From: Ashinkailepas kermadecensis
Taxonomy: Eukaryota; Arthropoda; Thecostraca; Neolepadidae
Length of the DNA: 64,000 nucleotides
Assembly: GCA_034440615.1 (NCBI GenBank)
Contig: JAOTOM010004363.1
Span: forward strand, 174,501 to 238,500
Reading direction: 5' to 3'
The position numbers and the translations under genes are program-made. Position 1 is the first letter of the stretch, and each line of letters begins with the position of its first letter. This document shows, piece by piece, positions 32,967 through 45,101 of this stretch. The notes beneath the pieces are model-generated. The model was not told where the DNA came from. It saw nothing but the letters and a program-made list of their open reading frames with translations, and ran no database searches.

Positions 32967-34447
32967 GTTCTACTTCTGCCCCACCCTCTCCACTTTCTAG
33001 ATATGTGGGCAATATTTTCCGGTGGAGAGGTTTACACAATCGAATGGGAGAGTACAGACTATGGCGTGCCCACCAATACACAAAGGGGATTTAGAGGTTG
33101 TTCATGGAGGGTTCAGCCCCCCCCCCCCCTACACCCTACCACTGACGGATTTATGATTTCGCCAATGCGACGTCATTTCTCCGGATGGACCTTGGTTCAG
33201 AACATTTTGAAGGGGTACACTCCGATCTCCCATAGGGTCACAATCTGTTTTTGTCTTAGGACTGCCTTCGCTGAAAAAATTCGAGGGGTGCGTTCGAACT
33301 TCCCAGGAGGCCGCCGTTCCAGGCCGAGAAGCGTGTTGCGCTTAAAAAAAACTAGAGGAGAAGAGGTACACTTGAAGGTGCAAGTGTCTTCAGGTCTTTC
33401 GAGTCCTAAGGGGCACCACCTTCGCTTCCTCCCCTTGGATCAACCCTTGCAACATACCCTATCTGGCAACGCCACTAAATCTTACCGATTTGCTACGCCA
33501 TGCTACCATTTGTCGGTCATCCAACCCTTTGGGCGAGGTGGGCTCTCTCTCACAAATGCTTTCACTTCGCAAACGACAACTTCTGAACGAAGCATCATAA
33601 ACCAATAAGGAAAGAACAGTACGGCTCCTTGATCAATTCTGTGTCGTGAAAGGCTGATGCAAACGTCCTGCGATGGCAGAGTCAATTGGAAAAAGGCAAA
33701 CACGAAATGCGTACCCCGAACTCCCACTGGCGCGAGGCCTAAAACCAGCCGCGTATCTGTGTTTTTACTTACCGTCCGCTAGACGGCAGGTTCGTACTGC
33801 TGATACGCGCAGATGAAAGGCGCCGACGCGGAGCTTTCAGTCAAGGGATGTCTGATTCCACGAAATTACCTCTCCACGTGGTCGTTTCATCTAAGTGTCC
33901 TATTATAATGTACCCAGTGCCAGCAACTTCCCCTTCCTGAACAACGACCAACCTTCTTTAACACACCCGCCCTCACACACACACACACACCTCAACCCAT
34001 GGTGATAAAAACTACTCGTCTGCACAAAGGCACATGCGAATGGGTTTGGAATGGATGTGGTGAATATTACTTCATTTCACGGTTTCATGCTTCACAGCAG
34101 AATCTTCAAGACTTGTGTAAGTTCCACAATTGAGCAATGAAATAATACTCTAACCATCACTAATATTACAAGCTACTAGTGACCTCTGAAAGGATAAGCT
34201 AAGCAATTAATATAAGATGGGGTGACGTTGGTGCTGACCTTCGTTGACCTTAGATTATGTATTATGTGTTCTATGCACGGGCATGCTATACGTGACGTGG
34301 ACGTTGACTTTCGTTCAACTGAAGTCATGTATACTGTGTTTGTTGGCATACTCATGGCACCTGCCGTTGCTCAGACAACGCAAGGTATTCAGAAGTAGGA
34401 AAGAAGTTAGTACTGCGTAGGATCCATTATCTCGGCACGCATTTCGT
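32967..34447. other. No gene recognised
   Basis: Contains a C-run near 33118-33130 and a CACACACACACAC stretch near 33975-33990. The plus frame 33003-33608 (201 codons) crosses the C-run and shows no domain. 34225-34325 has repeated GACGTTGGTGCTGACCTTCG-like words. Confidence 0.5.
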
Positions 34448-34882
34448 GTGGTGTCACCCTACAACTGCGAGCCCGTCAGACGCCCTCGTTGGGCGCTCTC
34501 GACGTATCCCACACCTCGGATGGTGTCACCTTACAACTCCGAGTCCGTCAGCCGCGCTCGTTGGGCGGCCTCGACGTATCCTCGTTGGACACCCTCGACG
34601 TATCCTCGTTGGACGCCTCGACGTATCCTCGTTGGATACCCTCGACGAATCCTCGTTGGACGCCCTCGACGTATCCTCGTTGGACACCCTCGACGTATCC
34701 TCGTTGGACGCCTCGACGTATCCTCGTTGGACGCCCTCGACGTATCCTCGTTGGACACCCTCGACGTACCCTCGTTGGACGCCTCGACGTATCCTCGTTG
34801 GATACCCTCGGCGCATCCTCGTTGGACGCCTCGACGTATCCTCGTTGGACGCCCTCGACGTATCCTCGTTGGACACCTCGGA
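34448..34882. repeat. 23/24-bp minisatellite with a 73-bp leader duplication
   Basis: 34448-34577 has two copies of a longer unit starting GGTGTCACC and containing GAGYCCGTCAG and CTCGTTGGGCG. From about 34577 it contracts to GACGTATCCTCGTTGGACG + CCTC (24 bp) or CTC (23 bp) units, 13 or so copies. The two unit lengths shift the reading frame, so the overlapping Arg-rich frames on both strands are not genes. Confidence 0.95.
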
Positions 34883-36271
34883 TGACTACCGGTTGATCAT
34901 GCGCAGTGCAAAGGGAAGGGAAGGGTCCTGAAAAACGGAGTCCGGCAGGCTGCATCTTAAGCAAAAGTAATTCGACAGCATTTTCCCCAAATACAGCAAA
35001 TCCGATAACGTTAACGCGTTGAGGTGTGGTTTATGACAGCATGTGAGGAATCACCACTGCTACACACCCTACATACTTGCCTGATTTCTCGAGGTAGAAG
35101 ATGGTTTTGTCAAGACAACTTCCAGGATCAAGGAACCTGTAAACTGGACCAACGCCACATGTCAGGGACATGCGATGTAAAAATGAATGAATCGGCCTCG
35201 TGGAGTAGGGAGAGGTTTCCAGATTTGCCCCTCGTCACTGCTCATGTGCTTGAACAAATTGATCCTACAATGTCTGAACTTAAAATGGACGAATTCAAGT
35301 TCCATCCGAGTATCAACTTGCCTCCCTAGTTATCCAGCAATGACATTTGTAGGTCAAGGTCAAGGTCATGACCGCCTTCATCTTTAGCATCGCTGAAATG
35401 CATGACACATGCTTATCTCGCACTTCGACTCACAAATCTTCCCAAGCTGGAGAGGCAGCTGCCTTGCACCGTGAGCTGCCACACAGCGGTCCGTAAGCTG
35501 CTCCTCCAGCCTACTGCAGATGTGTATCTATGCTTTTCAATATGTTGTTATCAGTTGGTCGCTCTGCTTTCCATTCTGTTTTTCTATTGGCCGGTCAGGT
35601 ATTCTGTATTTATATTGGCCTGTCCGTGCTCTGAATTCATACTGGTTGACTCTGCGATGAATCGGGTAGATCGTTGACGGCACGACGCCGGCTCAACCCT
35701 GCTCCAAATGGAGACAATAGCGTCACGTCTGGCCTCTATGGTCGCGTTGTTCTGTAGTTTGAGGCGACGTGAGGCGGTGGCAGACTGCCTCCAACCAGCT
35801 TCCTGCAGTTGGCTTGTTTTAAATTCTCATAACCATTAATAGGTAGGCAGGAGTGCCCTTCCATACCTGTGTGACATAATTACGTTAAATTCCAGGGATG
35901 ATAAATAGGTTATGGTAAGAAAGTCAGGGTAGGTCACAACACTCCCCGCTCGTGTTTCTTGCTGGACAGATCCCGCCACCAGATATTAGTAAAAGATGTC
36001 CCTGCATCCCTCTGAGACAATTAGCAAAGCTAGTAACGTCGTCGAGGGCTCCAGAAAAGACTGCGCTATATGTGTTAATGGGGAAATAATATAACACCCC
36101 TAATCTTGCATATGCATCTCCTAAACTATTACTACACTAAGGAGAAGAGACGAACCAAGAATGAAAAAAAAAACATGAAATCTGAACGAAAATATCAGAA
36201 TAAGACAAGCAGATCATTATTCATTGCACATCATTATCACTGACATTCATTGCAAAACTTCATATTTTCTA
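34883..36271. other. No gene recognised
   Basis: Single-copy-looking DNA. A GGTCAAGGTCAAGGTCA word occurs near 35352-35368 (three overlapping half-site words). No frame with a known domain. Confidence 0.5.
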
Positions 36272-36478
36272 TTAATGTATTGCCTGATGTGTTTTTTTTC
36301 TCAAAATGATTTTATTCCTACGTACATCTTCAATCCTATGGAAGTGAGCGGAGGTTATTTTATTCCAGCCCTTTGGTGTAATACATGATAATGAAAACAT
36401 TTTGTAATTGATATCGGAAAAAGGCATCATAAAGTGTTGTCTAACTCTGAGGCCACCTTGTTGATGAAGTTGAAACAT
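36272..36478 (-). pseudogene. Possible C-terminal tail of a non-LTR reverse transcriptase
   Basis: A minus frame reads LHQQGGLRVRQHF, then SLSCITPKGWNKI. Many LINE polyproteins end with an H..R...LR.P...T....S....G...WN.LP pattern, which this resembles. The frame is short, ends in Lys/Arg-rich sequence, and nothing upstream (to the right) looks like RT. Weak support; chance similarity is possible. Confidence 0.25.
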
Positions 36479-36784
36479 ATCAGAGGTGCTGATAATGAAT
36501 TACTTAGAACTTGTAATGATTGTTAACTCAGCACCTTCGGTTAACGACAGGCATCTCCGTGCAGCGTCTCTGAGCAGATGATGTTGTTTATCAGTATGCC
36601 AGGTGACTTACTCTCCCGACAGCGACCTTCGAGTGCTGAAAAACGAATTGCTCACAGGCCAATGGCAGTACGATATTTCGTCGAAGACCAAACTATGGGA
36701 TGCATTTTGCCGACATGGACAATTCGAAAGGAGATAAGGGTAATGCTGCATCGACGATACGGCTTGTATACGTAGAGTCGGACT

Positions 36785-37130
36785 AACGAATGATAATAGG
36801 TCAAATGTTAATTAACCCACATGTCAATTTTTCGAATATTAATTAGCCCAGTGTCAATTGGTTAAAATGCCAATTAGTCGATTAGTACATTGCCCAACAT
36901 CAGTTCGTCCAAACGCCATTTAGCCAAATGCTAAAGGGCAGAATACAGGAATTGATGGAACTGACAATGATGAGCTAATTGATTGCGTGCCAATTATACA
37001 TTTGGTCAATTAGTGGAATTCACTTTAAACGTTAACTCGCCAGATTATATTTCATTGTATATAACTTGGTCCAATTGTGAATTAGTACAAATATGAACAT
37101 GTTGAACGTCAATATGTCGAAAATGGATCC
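36785..37130. repeat. Very degenerate ~15-bp AATTAGCCAAATGTC-type repeat
   Basis: Words such as AATTAGCCC, CAATTGGTT, CCAATTAGTC, CCATTTAGCCAAATG and GTCAATTAGTGG recur about every 14-16 bases. The array is old. Confidence 0.55.
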
Positions 37131-37406
37131 AAATGTTCATAATCATAACAGCAAAGACCGTCATCAATGATCATGTTTGATTCATATATCGTCGCGTCTT
37201 TATTGTCATTCACTACACACCTACAGCAGGACTATATGGATAAAACGCCAATAATAATAATACTCGGATAAGTGCCATTCGATATGACTTTTTTGAGCCT
37301 CCAGAGAATTGCTCGGTGGAAGCAAAAACAAAAGCACACTGACAATGGTACTGTCCAATCAAGATCCGGTGTCATCTGGTAGGCATATGTGAGTAATAGC
37401 TGGTCC
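37131..37406. other. No feature seen
   Basis: Unique AT-rich DNA. Confidence 0.5.
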
Positions 37407-37770
37407 GATAAGACCGGACACGCCGCCCCGGTAAACAGAGTCAGAGCATTGGTGGCACGACAAGACCGGACACGCCGCCCCGGTAAACAGAGTCAGAGCA
37501 TTGGTGGCACGACAAGACCGGACACGCCGCCCCGGTAAACAGAGTCAGAGCATTGGTGGCACGACAAGACCGGACACGCCGCCCTGGTAAACAGAGTCGG
37601 GGCATTGGTGGCACGACAAGACCGGACACGCCGCCCTGGTAAACAGAGTCGGGGCATTAGTGGCACGACAAGACCGGACACGCCGCCCCGGTAAACAGAG
37701 TCGGAGCATTAGTGGCACGACAAGACCGGACACGCCGCCCCGGTAAACAGAGTCGGAGCATTGGTGGCAC
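37407..37770. repeat. 52-bp minisatellite, 7 copies
   Basis: Exactly 7 x 52 bp. The unit includes ACAAGACCGGACACGCCGCC and GGTAAACAGAGTC. Variants (CCCCGG/CCCTGG, CAGAGC/CGGGGC/CGGAGC, TTGG/TTAG) are distributed in blocks, so neighbouring copies are most alike. Confidence 0.98.
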
Positions 37771-38252
37771 GCTCAGCTCTCAGTTAATGTTCTGACATTG
37801 AGTGTGCATTTCCGGGTCGGTTGGTGGGTTGGAGATCTGCGCAACACGTTCAGCTTAGCATAGGCTAAGTGGAAGACCTTGTGCGGCCGCCCAGTCGCTG
37901 GATCGTTCAATGTTCAGCTGGTTTCTGTGACAGTACTACCGGCACAATCTGCTCTTTGGTGATTTTACTTAATGTTATAGTTACTGACCTGAGGTTAAAA
38001 CAATTTCCGCAGTTTGTGAAATTTTCGGTGGGGAAAATTAAACGTGTGAGTAGATAGTTATATACGCCGAAAGTGAAAAAGAAGTTGAACTATGTCCAGG
38101 ATCAATGATAAACGGTCAGATCCAGCATTATGTCAGGCTATATTCTACACAGTGGCTTCTTATACGGACGCAGCTGTTCCTCGCTAAGTGATATATCGAC
38201 GATGAATTCCGTTGCCCGCATAGCACGCTTGAAACGATACTGAATGGCAACC

Positions 38253-38255
<3 letters not shown>
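37771..38255. other. No gene seen
   Basis: Unique DNA, no recognisable frame. Confidence 0.5.

Positions 38256-38321
<66 letters not shown>
38256..38321. repeat. (GA)33 microsatellite
   Basis: An uninterrupted GA dinucleotide run of 66 bases. The flanking DNA to 38480 is also purine-rich, explaining Leu/Ser-rich minus frames. Confidence 0.98.
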
Positions 38322-38323
<2 letters not shown>

Positions 38324-38761
38324 AATAATGAGAGAGGTAGAAGGCAATGCCTGCCGAAACATAAAGGTAAGCATACCAAGGTGAGGAAGGCTGAAAAGAA
38401 AGAGCGTTGGGGAGAGAAGCAAAAGGGAAGATAAAGTGAGACAACAAATGGAGAGGGGCATGAAGAGAGAGGCAAAGGTGGGAGAATATACCGGGAAAGT
38501 ATGACATGCATCCATATACCAGTTCAGGCTGAACTGACCACGGCATATCTTCATGTGGCATCTCGAGCATCTTTTTCCGATCTACAAATATATCGATACT
38601 TCTACCAGGTTTTCAAGTCAGGCAGCGAACTGAATTTCTTTCCATGATGCAGAAAATATACGACGACTGTGTTCCCGGCAAGGTGGGTAGGCCCTCGGAA
38701 GTCCTGCCGCCACACCATTCTCAGACGGTGTCTGTCGCACCCAGACGTGACAGAGTGACGT
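38322..38761. other. No gene seen
   Basis: Purine-rich, then unique DNA up to the heptamer array. Confidence 0.5.
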
Positions 38762-41661
38762 ATGTACCGTGCCGTACTTTGCCGTGTTCCGTGCCGTACT
38801 TTGCCGTGTTCCGTGACGTGCCGTACCGTGTCGTGCCGTCTGCGTGTGCCGTGTGCTGTGCGTCGTATGTTGTGTGTTATGTGTCGTGTGTCGTGTGTCG
38901 TGTGTCGTGTGCCGTGTGCCGTGTGTCGTGTGTCGTGTGTCGTGTGTCGTGTGTCGTGTGTCGTGTGTCGTGTGTCGTGTGTCGTGTGTCGTGTGTCGTG
39001 TGTCGTATGTCGTGTGCTGTGTGTCGTGTGCCGTGTGTCGTGTGTCGTGTGTCGTGTGCCGTGTGTCGTGTGTCGTGTGTCGTGTCGTGTGCCGTGTGTC
39101 GTGTGCCGTGTGTCGTGTGTCGTGTGTCGTGTGCCGTGTGTCGTGTGCCGTGTGTCGTGTGCCGTGTGTCGTGTGTCGTGTGTCGTGTGTCGTGTGCCGT
39201 GTGTCGTGTGCCGTGTGTCGTGTGTCGTGTGTCGTGTGTCGTGTGTCGTGTGTCGTGTGTCGTGTGTCGTGTGTCGTGTGCCGTGTGTGTGTCGTGTGTC
39301 GTGTGTCGTGTGTCGTGTGTCGTGTGTCGTGTGTCGTGTGTCGTGTGTCGTGTGTCGTGTCGTGTGCCGTGTGTCGTGTGTCGTGTGTCGTGTGTCGTGT
39401 GTCGTGTGTGTCGTGTCGTGTCGTGTGTCGTGTGTCGTGTGTCGTGTGTCGTGTGTCGTGTGTCGTGTGTCGTGTGTCGTGTCGTGTGCCGTGTGTCGTG
39501 TGTCGTGTGTCGTGTGTCGTGTGTCGTGTGTCGTGTGTCGTGTGCCGTGTGTCGTGTGCCGTGTGTCGTGTGTCGTGTGTCGTGTGTCGTGTGTCGTGTG
39601 TCGTGTGCCGTGTGTCGTGTGCCGTGTGTCGTGTGCCGTGTGTCGTGTGCCGTGTGTCGTGTGCCGTGTGCCGTGTGTCGTGTGTCGGTGTGCCGTGTGT
39701 CGTGTGCCGTGTGTCGTGTGCCGTGTCGTGTCGTGTGTCGTGTGTCGTGTGTCGTGTGCCGTGTGTCGTGTGCCGTGTGTCGTGTGTCGTGTGTCGTGTG
39801 CCGTGTCGTGTGTCGTGTGTCGTGTGTCGTGTGTCGTGTGCCGTGTGTCGTGTGTCGTGTGTCGTGTGTCGTGTGTCGTGTGCCGTGTGTCGTGTGCCGT
39901 GTGTCGTGTGTCGTGTGTCGTGTGCCGTGTGTCGTGTGCCGTGTGTCGTGTGTCGTGTGTCGTGTGTCGTGTGTCGTGTGTCGTGTGTCGTGTGTCGTGT
40001 GCCGTGTGTCGTGTGTCGTGTGTCGTGTGTCGTGTGCCGTGTGTCGGTGTGCCGTGTCGTGTGTGTGTGTCGTGTGTCGTGTGTCGTGTGTCGTGTGTCG
40101 TGTGCCGTGTGTCGTGTGTCGTGTGTCGTGTGTCGTGTGTCGTGTGTCGTGTGTCGTGTGTCGTGTGCCGTGTGTCGTGTGCCGTGTGTCGTGTGTCGTG
40201 TGTCGTGTGTCGTGTGTCGTGTGCCGTGTGTCGTGTGTCGTGTGTCGTGTGTCGTGTGTCGTGTGTCGTGTGTCGTGTGTCGTGTGTCGTGTGCCGTGTG
40301 TCGTGTGTCGTGTGTCGTGTGTCGTGTGTCGTGTCGTGTGTCGTGTGTCGTGTGTCGTGTGTCGTGTGCCGTGTGTCGTGTGTCGTGTGTCGTGTGTGTC
40401 GTGTGTCGTGTGTCGTGTGTCGTGTCGTGTGTCGTGTGTCGTGTGTCGTGTGTCGTGTGTCGTGTGTCGTGTGTCGTGTGTCGTGTGTCGTGTGTCGTGT
40501 GTCGTGTTGCCGTGTGTCGTGTGTCGTGTGCCGTGTGTCGTGTGTCGTGTCGTGTGTCGTGTGTCGTGTGTCGTGTGTCGTGTGTCGTGTGTCGTGTGTC
40601 GTGTGTCGTGTGTGTCGTGTGTCGTGTGTCGTGTGTCGTGTCGTGTGTGTGTCGTGTGTCGTGTGTCGTGGTGTGTCGTGTGTCGTGTGTCGTGTGTCGT
40701 GTGTCGTGTGTCGTGTGTCGTGTGTCGTGTGTCGTGTGTCGTGTGTCGTGTGTCGTGTGCCGTGTGTCGTGTGTCGTGTGTCGTGTGTCGTGTGTCGTGT
40801 GTCGTGTGTCGTGTGTCGTGTGTCGTGTGTCGTGTGTCGTGTGCCGTGTGTCGTGTGTCGTGTGTCGTGTGTCGTGTGTCGTGTGTCGTGTGTCGTGTCG
40901 TGTGTCGTGTGTCGTGTGTCGTGTGTCGTGTGTCGTGTGTCGTGTGTCGTGTCGTGTGTCGTGTGTCGTGTGCCGTGTGTCGTGTGTCGTGTGTCGTGTG
41001 CCGTGTGTCGTGTGCGTGTGTCGTGTGTCGTGTGTCGTGTGTCGTGTGTCGTGTGTCGTGTCGTGTCGTGTGTCGTGTGTCGTGTGCCGTGTGTCGTGTG
41101 CCGTGTCGTGTGTCGGTGTCGTGTGTCGTCGTGTGCCGTGTGTCGTGCCGTGTGTCGTGTCGTGTGTGTGCCGTGTGTCGTGTCGTGTGTCGTGTGCCGT
41201 GTGTCGTGTGCCGTGTGTCGTGTGTCGTGTGTCGTGTGTCGTGTGTCGTGTGTCGTGTGTCGTGTGTCGTGTCGTGTGTCGTGTGTCGTGTGTCGTGTGC
41301 GTGTGTCGTGTGTCGTGTGTCGTGTCGTGTGCCGTGTGTCGTGTGCCGTGTGTCGTGTCGTGTGTCGTGTGCCGTGTGTCGTGTGTCGTGTGTCGTGTGT
41401 CGTGTCGTGTGTCGTGTGTCGTGTGTCGTGTGCCGTGTGTCGTGTGCCGTGTGTCGTGTGTCGTGTGTCGTGTGTCGTGTGTCGTGTCGTGTGTCGTGTG
41501 TCGTGTGTCGTGTGTCGTGTGTCGTGTGTCGTGTGTCGTGTGTCGTGTGTCGTGTGCCGTGTGTCGTGTGCCGTGTGTCGTGTGCCGTGTGTCGTGTGCC
41601 GTGTGTCGTGTGTCGTGTGTCGTGTGTCGTGTGTCGTGTGCCGTGTGCCGTCTGTCGTGTC
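38762..41661. repeat. 2.9-kb TCGTGTG heptamer satellite
   Basis: A leader of irregular GCCGTACTTT/CCGTGTTCCGTG words (38762-38840) gives way to about 400 heptamers, nearly all TCGTGTG or CCGTGTG, with occasional length slips (TCGTG pentamers, extra GTGT, single TTGCCG). One CpG falls in every unit, and changes at that CpG are rare (single examples such as TCGTATG and TGCTGTG near 38860-39020). The unit has no stop codon in any of six frames, so frames of about 1,000 codons arise on both strands. They are artefacts. Confidence 0.99.
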
Positions 41662-43446
41662 TCAGTCGTTTGGTCCGGCGGCTGCCGTGCAATAGCGTTA
41701 CCGTCTGCCGGGTGACGTCCAGCATCGCAGCAAGAGTGATAACAGAGCTGAAAATGCACGAAGCCCCGACAAAACGAGCTCGCAAATGTTGCTGTAAGTT
41801 CGGCAAGAAACCATTTTGTGGCATATAAGTCGTGATCAAGAGATGATTTTCATTCCAAGATCCTCATTCAGTGATGAATGAATTCCAATCGTTAAAAGCA
41901 TAAGCATGTCGACTTCCAACTCAAATTTCAACTTCGAACTTGGAACTTATATTAATGCAAAAGAAAAAGTCAACGTAGGTAGTAACTTGTGATGCATGGA
42001 ATTATTATGAAAAAACAACCAACAAAAGGTGCACATAATCCAAGGAATATGTGCCGACCACCGGCCTCTCATACATGGACAAGAGATGTTGTTTTCACCT
42101 CTTGTGATAGCTCAAACAATTTATTGTAGCTCATCCCAAGCAAATCGTTGTGGTCAAATTCAAGCGACCCCTCATGGTTATGCTCGAGCGACATTGGTGG
42201 TCCATTCCAAGCCACCCCCTATAGTCCAGTTTAAACAATTCCTTCTGGTCTAATGGGTGTATTTTAGTATCCACCCTTAACCCTCGAAGATCGGGCATGT
42301 TTTTACACCTCGCTCAGGGTTTTTCGCGATAAGAGAAAAACGGCGGCTCGCAACGCAGCAACATTTTCAGTACATTTTCCTTCATCAGTTTTGCTTCTGA
42401 CATCGAAATATGAACCTCAGGTCATGTAAGATCATTAACCTAACTCAGGTCAAACAGTACCGCTGTTACAAATGTTTGAGGATCTGCCATTCATACACAT
42501 GGAGAGATATTGAAAATGATCTTGCTACATGAGTACAATTGGGCAGTGCCTCAAAAACGTACATCTCTGATTTTTGTTTGAGGTCAGGTCAGTGATATAA
42601 GATCAATGCCAATTTCTGCCCATTGGGCACAATTTTCCTGTTTTTGTAATATGGTGATCTTCTGATACCATTTGATCTTGTTATGCATGCAGAAGCATCA
42701 GGAGAAGTTCGTTATCCAATTTGCTTGACCTCCTTGAACTGGCCTGACGTCAGGTCACAATCAAGTGCGCAATGTGGGCTTAACTTGTTTACACATTGCT
42801 GTCTATTGTTTATTTGAAGTTTTCATGGCCTAAAATGCGCAGAAATTCACTGCACGACATAATTTACCCTGATATGCAGATATTAAATGTGTTCGAAGCA
42901 TCAATTTTTCTCAGACCGCCATTTCATTTCCAAATTATAAAGTGTAATACAATTTTCTGACCCTATTCGTCGAGAGCGCTCTTCCCATGGTACATCATTC
43001 GTTTTCTTGCAACGGTCATATTGGAAGTTAACATCTTAGGTTAGACTTTGAAGACTCCCCCCAGCCCGAGACGGGGTTGAGGTTCTGACCGGAAAGGTCA
43101 CATAAACAATGGCAGATTCATGAATCGGAAGAACAGCGTAGTTTTGGTGGACTTTATGCTTGCAATATAGGAGGGAAGAAAACCATTAAAAAAAATATTC
43201 GGTAGCGTGGGCGTGAAGAATCCTACTCCGCACGGACATCTCGCCAATGTTGATACCTTTGGCTACGTGCCTGGACAATGATCACCCAGTGGCTGGCAAC
43301 ATTCCTGCCTGTGACCTGGAATGGGACTTTTCCATCTTAAATGCGTTCTGAGGAAATTTATTCGCTAGCAGGTAATCAGCCTGCCTAATTAGCAACTGTC
43401 TTAAGGACCCTCATTTGCATCTGAATGCATCGTAAATGAGCCAGAT
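41662..43446. other. No gene seen; minor degenerate repeats
   Basis: 42090-42255 contains a loose ~31-bp repetition (words like TCAAGCGACCCCTCATGGT, TCCAAGCCACCCCCTA). 42390-42770 has several AGGTCA-type words (CTCAGGTCA, GAGGTCAGGTCAG, CGTCAGGTCAC). No coding sequence. Confidence 0.5.
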
Positions 43447-44481
43447 TATCTCAAGAGAGACTACAGTAGGGTGATCTAAAGAGAGACTACCGTAGGGTGA
43501 TCTAAAGAGAGACTATAGTAGGGTGATCTAAAGTGAGACTACCGTAGGGTGATCTAAAGAGAGACTACCGTAGGGTGATCTAAAGAGAGACTACCGTAGG
43601 GTGATCTAAAGAGAGACTACCGTAGGGTGATCTAAAGTGAGACTACCGTAGGGTGATCTAAAGAGAGACTACCGTAGGGTGATCTAAAGTGAGACTACCG
43701 TAGGGTGATCTAAAGAGACTACAGTAGGGTGATCTAAAGTGAGACTACCGTAGGGTGATCTAAAGTGAGACTACCGTAGGGTGATCTAAAGTGAGACTAC
43801 CGTAGGGTGATCTAAAGAGACTACCGTAGGGTGATCTAAAGTGAGACTACCGTAGGGTGATCTAAAGTGAGACTACCGTAGGGTGATCTAAAGTGAGACT
43901 ACCGTAGGGTGATCTAAAGTGAGACTACCGTAGGGTGATCTAAAGAGACTACAGTAGGGTGATCTAAAGAGAGACTACCGTAGGGTGATCTAAAGAGAGA
44001 CTACCGTAGGGTGATCTAAAGAGAGACTACCGTAGGGTGATCTAAAGAGAGACTACCGTAGGGTGATCTAAAGTGAGACTACCGTAGGGTGATCTAAAGT
44101 GAGACTACCGTAGGGTGATCTAAAGTGAGACTACCGTAGGGTGATCTAAAGTGAGACTACCGTAGGGTGATCTAAAGTGAGACTACCGTAGGGTGATCTA
44201 AAGAGACTACAGTAGGGTGATCTAAAGAGAGACTACCGTAGGGTGATCTAAAGTGAGACTACCGTAGGGTGATCTAAAGAGACTACCGTAGGGTGATCTA
44301 AAGTGAGACTACCGTAGGGTGATCTAAAGTGAGACTACCGTAGGGTGATCTAAAGAGACTACAGTAGGGTGATCTAAAGAGAGACTACCGTAGGGTGATC
44401 TAAAGTGAGACTACCGTAGGGTGATCTAAAGAGACTACAGTAGGGTGATCTAAAGAGAGACTACCGTAGGGTGATCTAAAG
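43447..44481. repeat. 24/26-bp minisatellite, ~40 copies
   Basis: Units GTGATCTAAAGAGAGACTAC + CGTAGG and GTGATCTAAAGTGAGACTAC + CGTAGG (26 bp) are interspersed with a 24-bp form lacking one AG (AAAGAGACTAC), which mostly carries CAGTAGG. Copies are otherwise nearly identical, so amplification is recent. Confidence 0.98.
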
Positions 44482-44800
44482 TGTGCATGGAAGGAGCGAC
44501 ATGCGCAGTCAAATCACATTGCATAAATGCTTCCTTTGTTCTGGAATTCATGGTAAAAGTCCTAGTCTAATATAAAACATGCACGTAAAGCTAGCAACAG
44601 AACTCGGGGCGCGTAGTATGTTAGATCTCGGCCAGGAATTCCCCGGCTCACAAACTGCCATATTTTCGTGCCAAGGAGTGGTTCAGGGGGATTTGAGCAT
44701 CTTATTCTTCCCGGAGCTACAAAGGCCTTCTGCGGAATAGTATCGATGTGACATCCCATAGCACCGTCACGCAAATTGACCAACAAAAGGTATTATGTAA

Positions 44801-44847
<47 letters not shown>

Positions 44848-44928
44848 GAAAGATTTGATTAAGATTTGAGAAAAGAAGTGCGTATTTCAGCAATAAACTA
44901 AACCGAGTTCGGCAAATGCATGACACAT
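44482..44928. repeat. Unique DNA containing a (TA)n tract
   Basis: The only clear feature is a TA dinucleotide run at about 44804-44842. The rest is unique DNA between the minisatellite and the LINE 3' end. Confidence 0.8.
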
Positions 44929-44952
44929 TCATAAAGTCATAAAGTCATAAAG
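44929..44952 (-). repeat. 3'-terminal octamer repeats of the LINE
   Basis: TCATAAAG occurs three times in tandem on the plus strand (CTTTATGA on the element strand). Octamer repeats mark the 3' end of CR1-type elements. Confidence 0.8.
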
Positions 44953-45101
44953 TGTTAAGGCTTAATAAGAGCCACAGGGGCCCATCTGGGTTAAGCCTAT
45001 CTGGAAAAGGTACTAGAAATGTATATACTCTCACCCCAATCAATCCCTTACCTCAAGTTCCTAGGAAGCTATATATTGCAGCCTATCTAGCACCAATTCA
45101 C

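Noticed and set aside
34446..34964. Arg-rich ORFs on both strands
   Set aside because: By-products of the 23/24-bp minisatellite.
38618..41839. Frames of 960-1,073 codons on both strands
   Set aside because: They follow from a heptamer with no stop codon in any frame; composition is a pure repeat cycle and overlapping frames are equally long.
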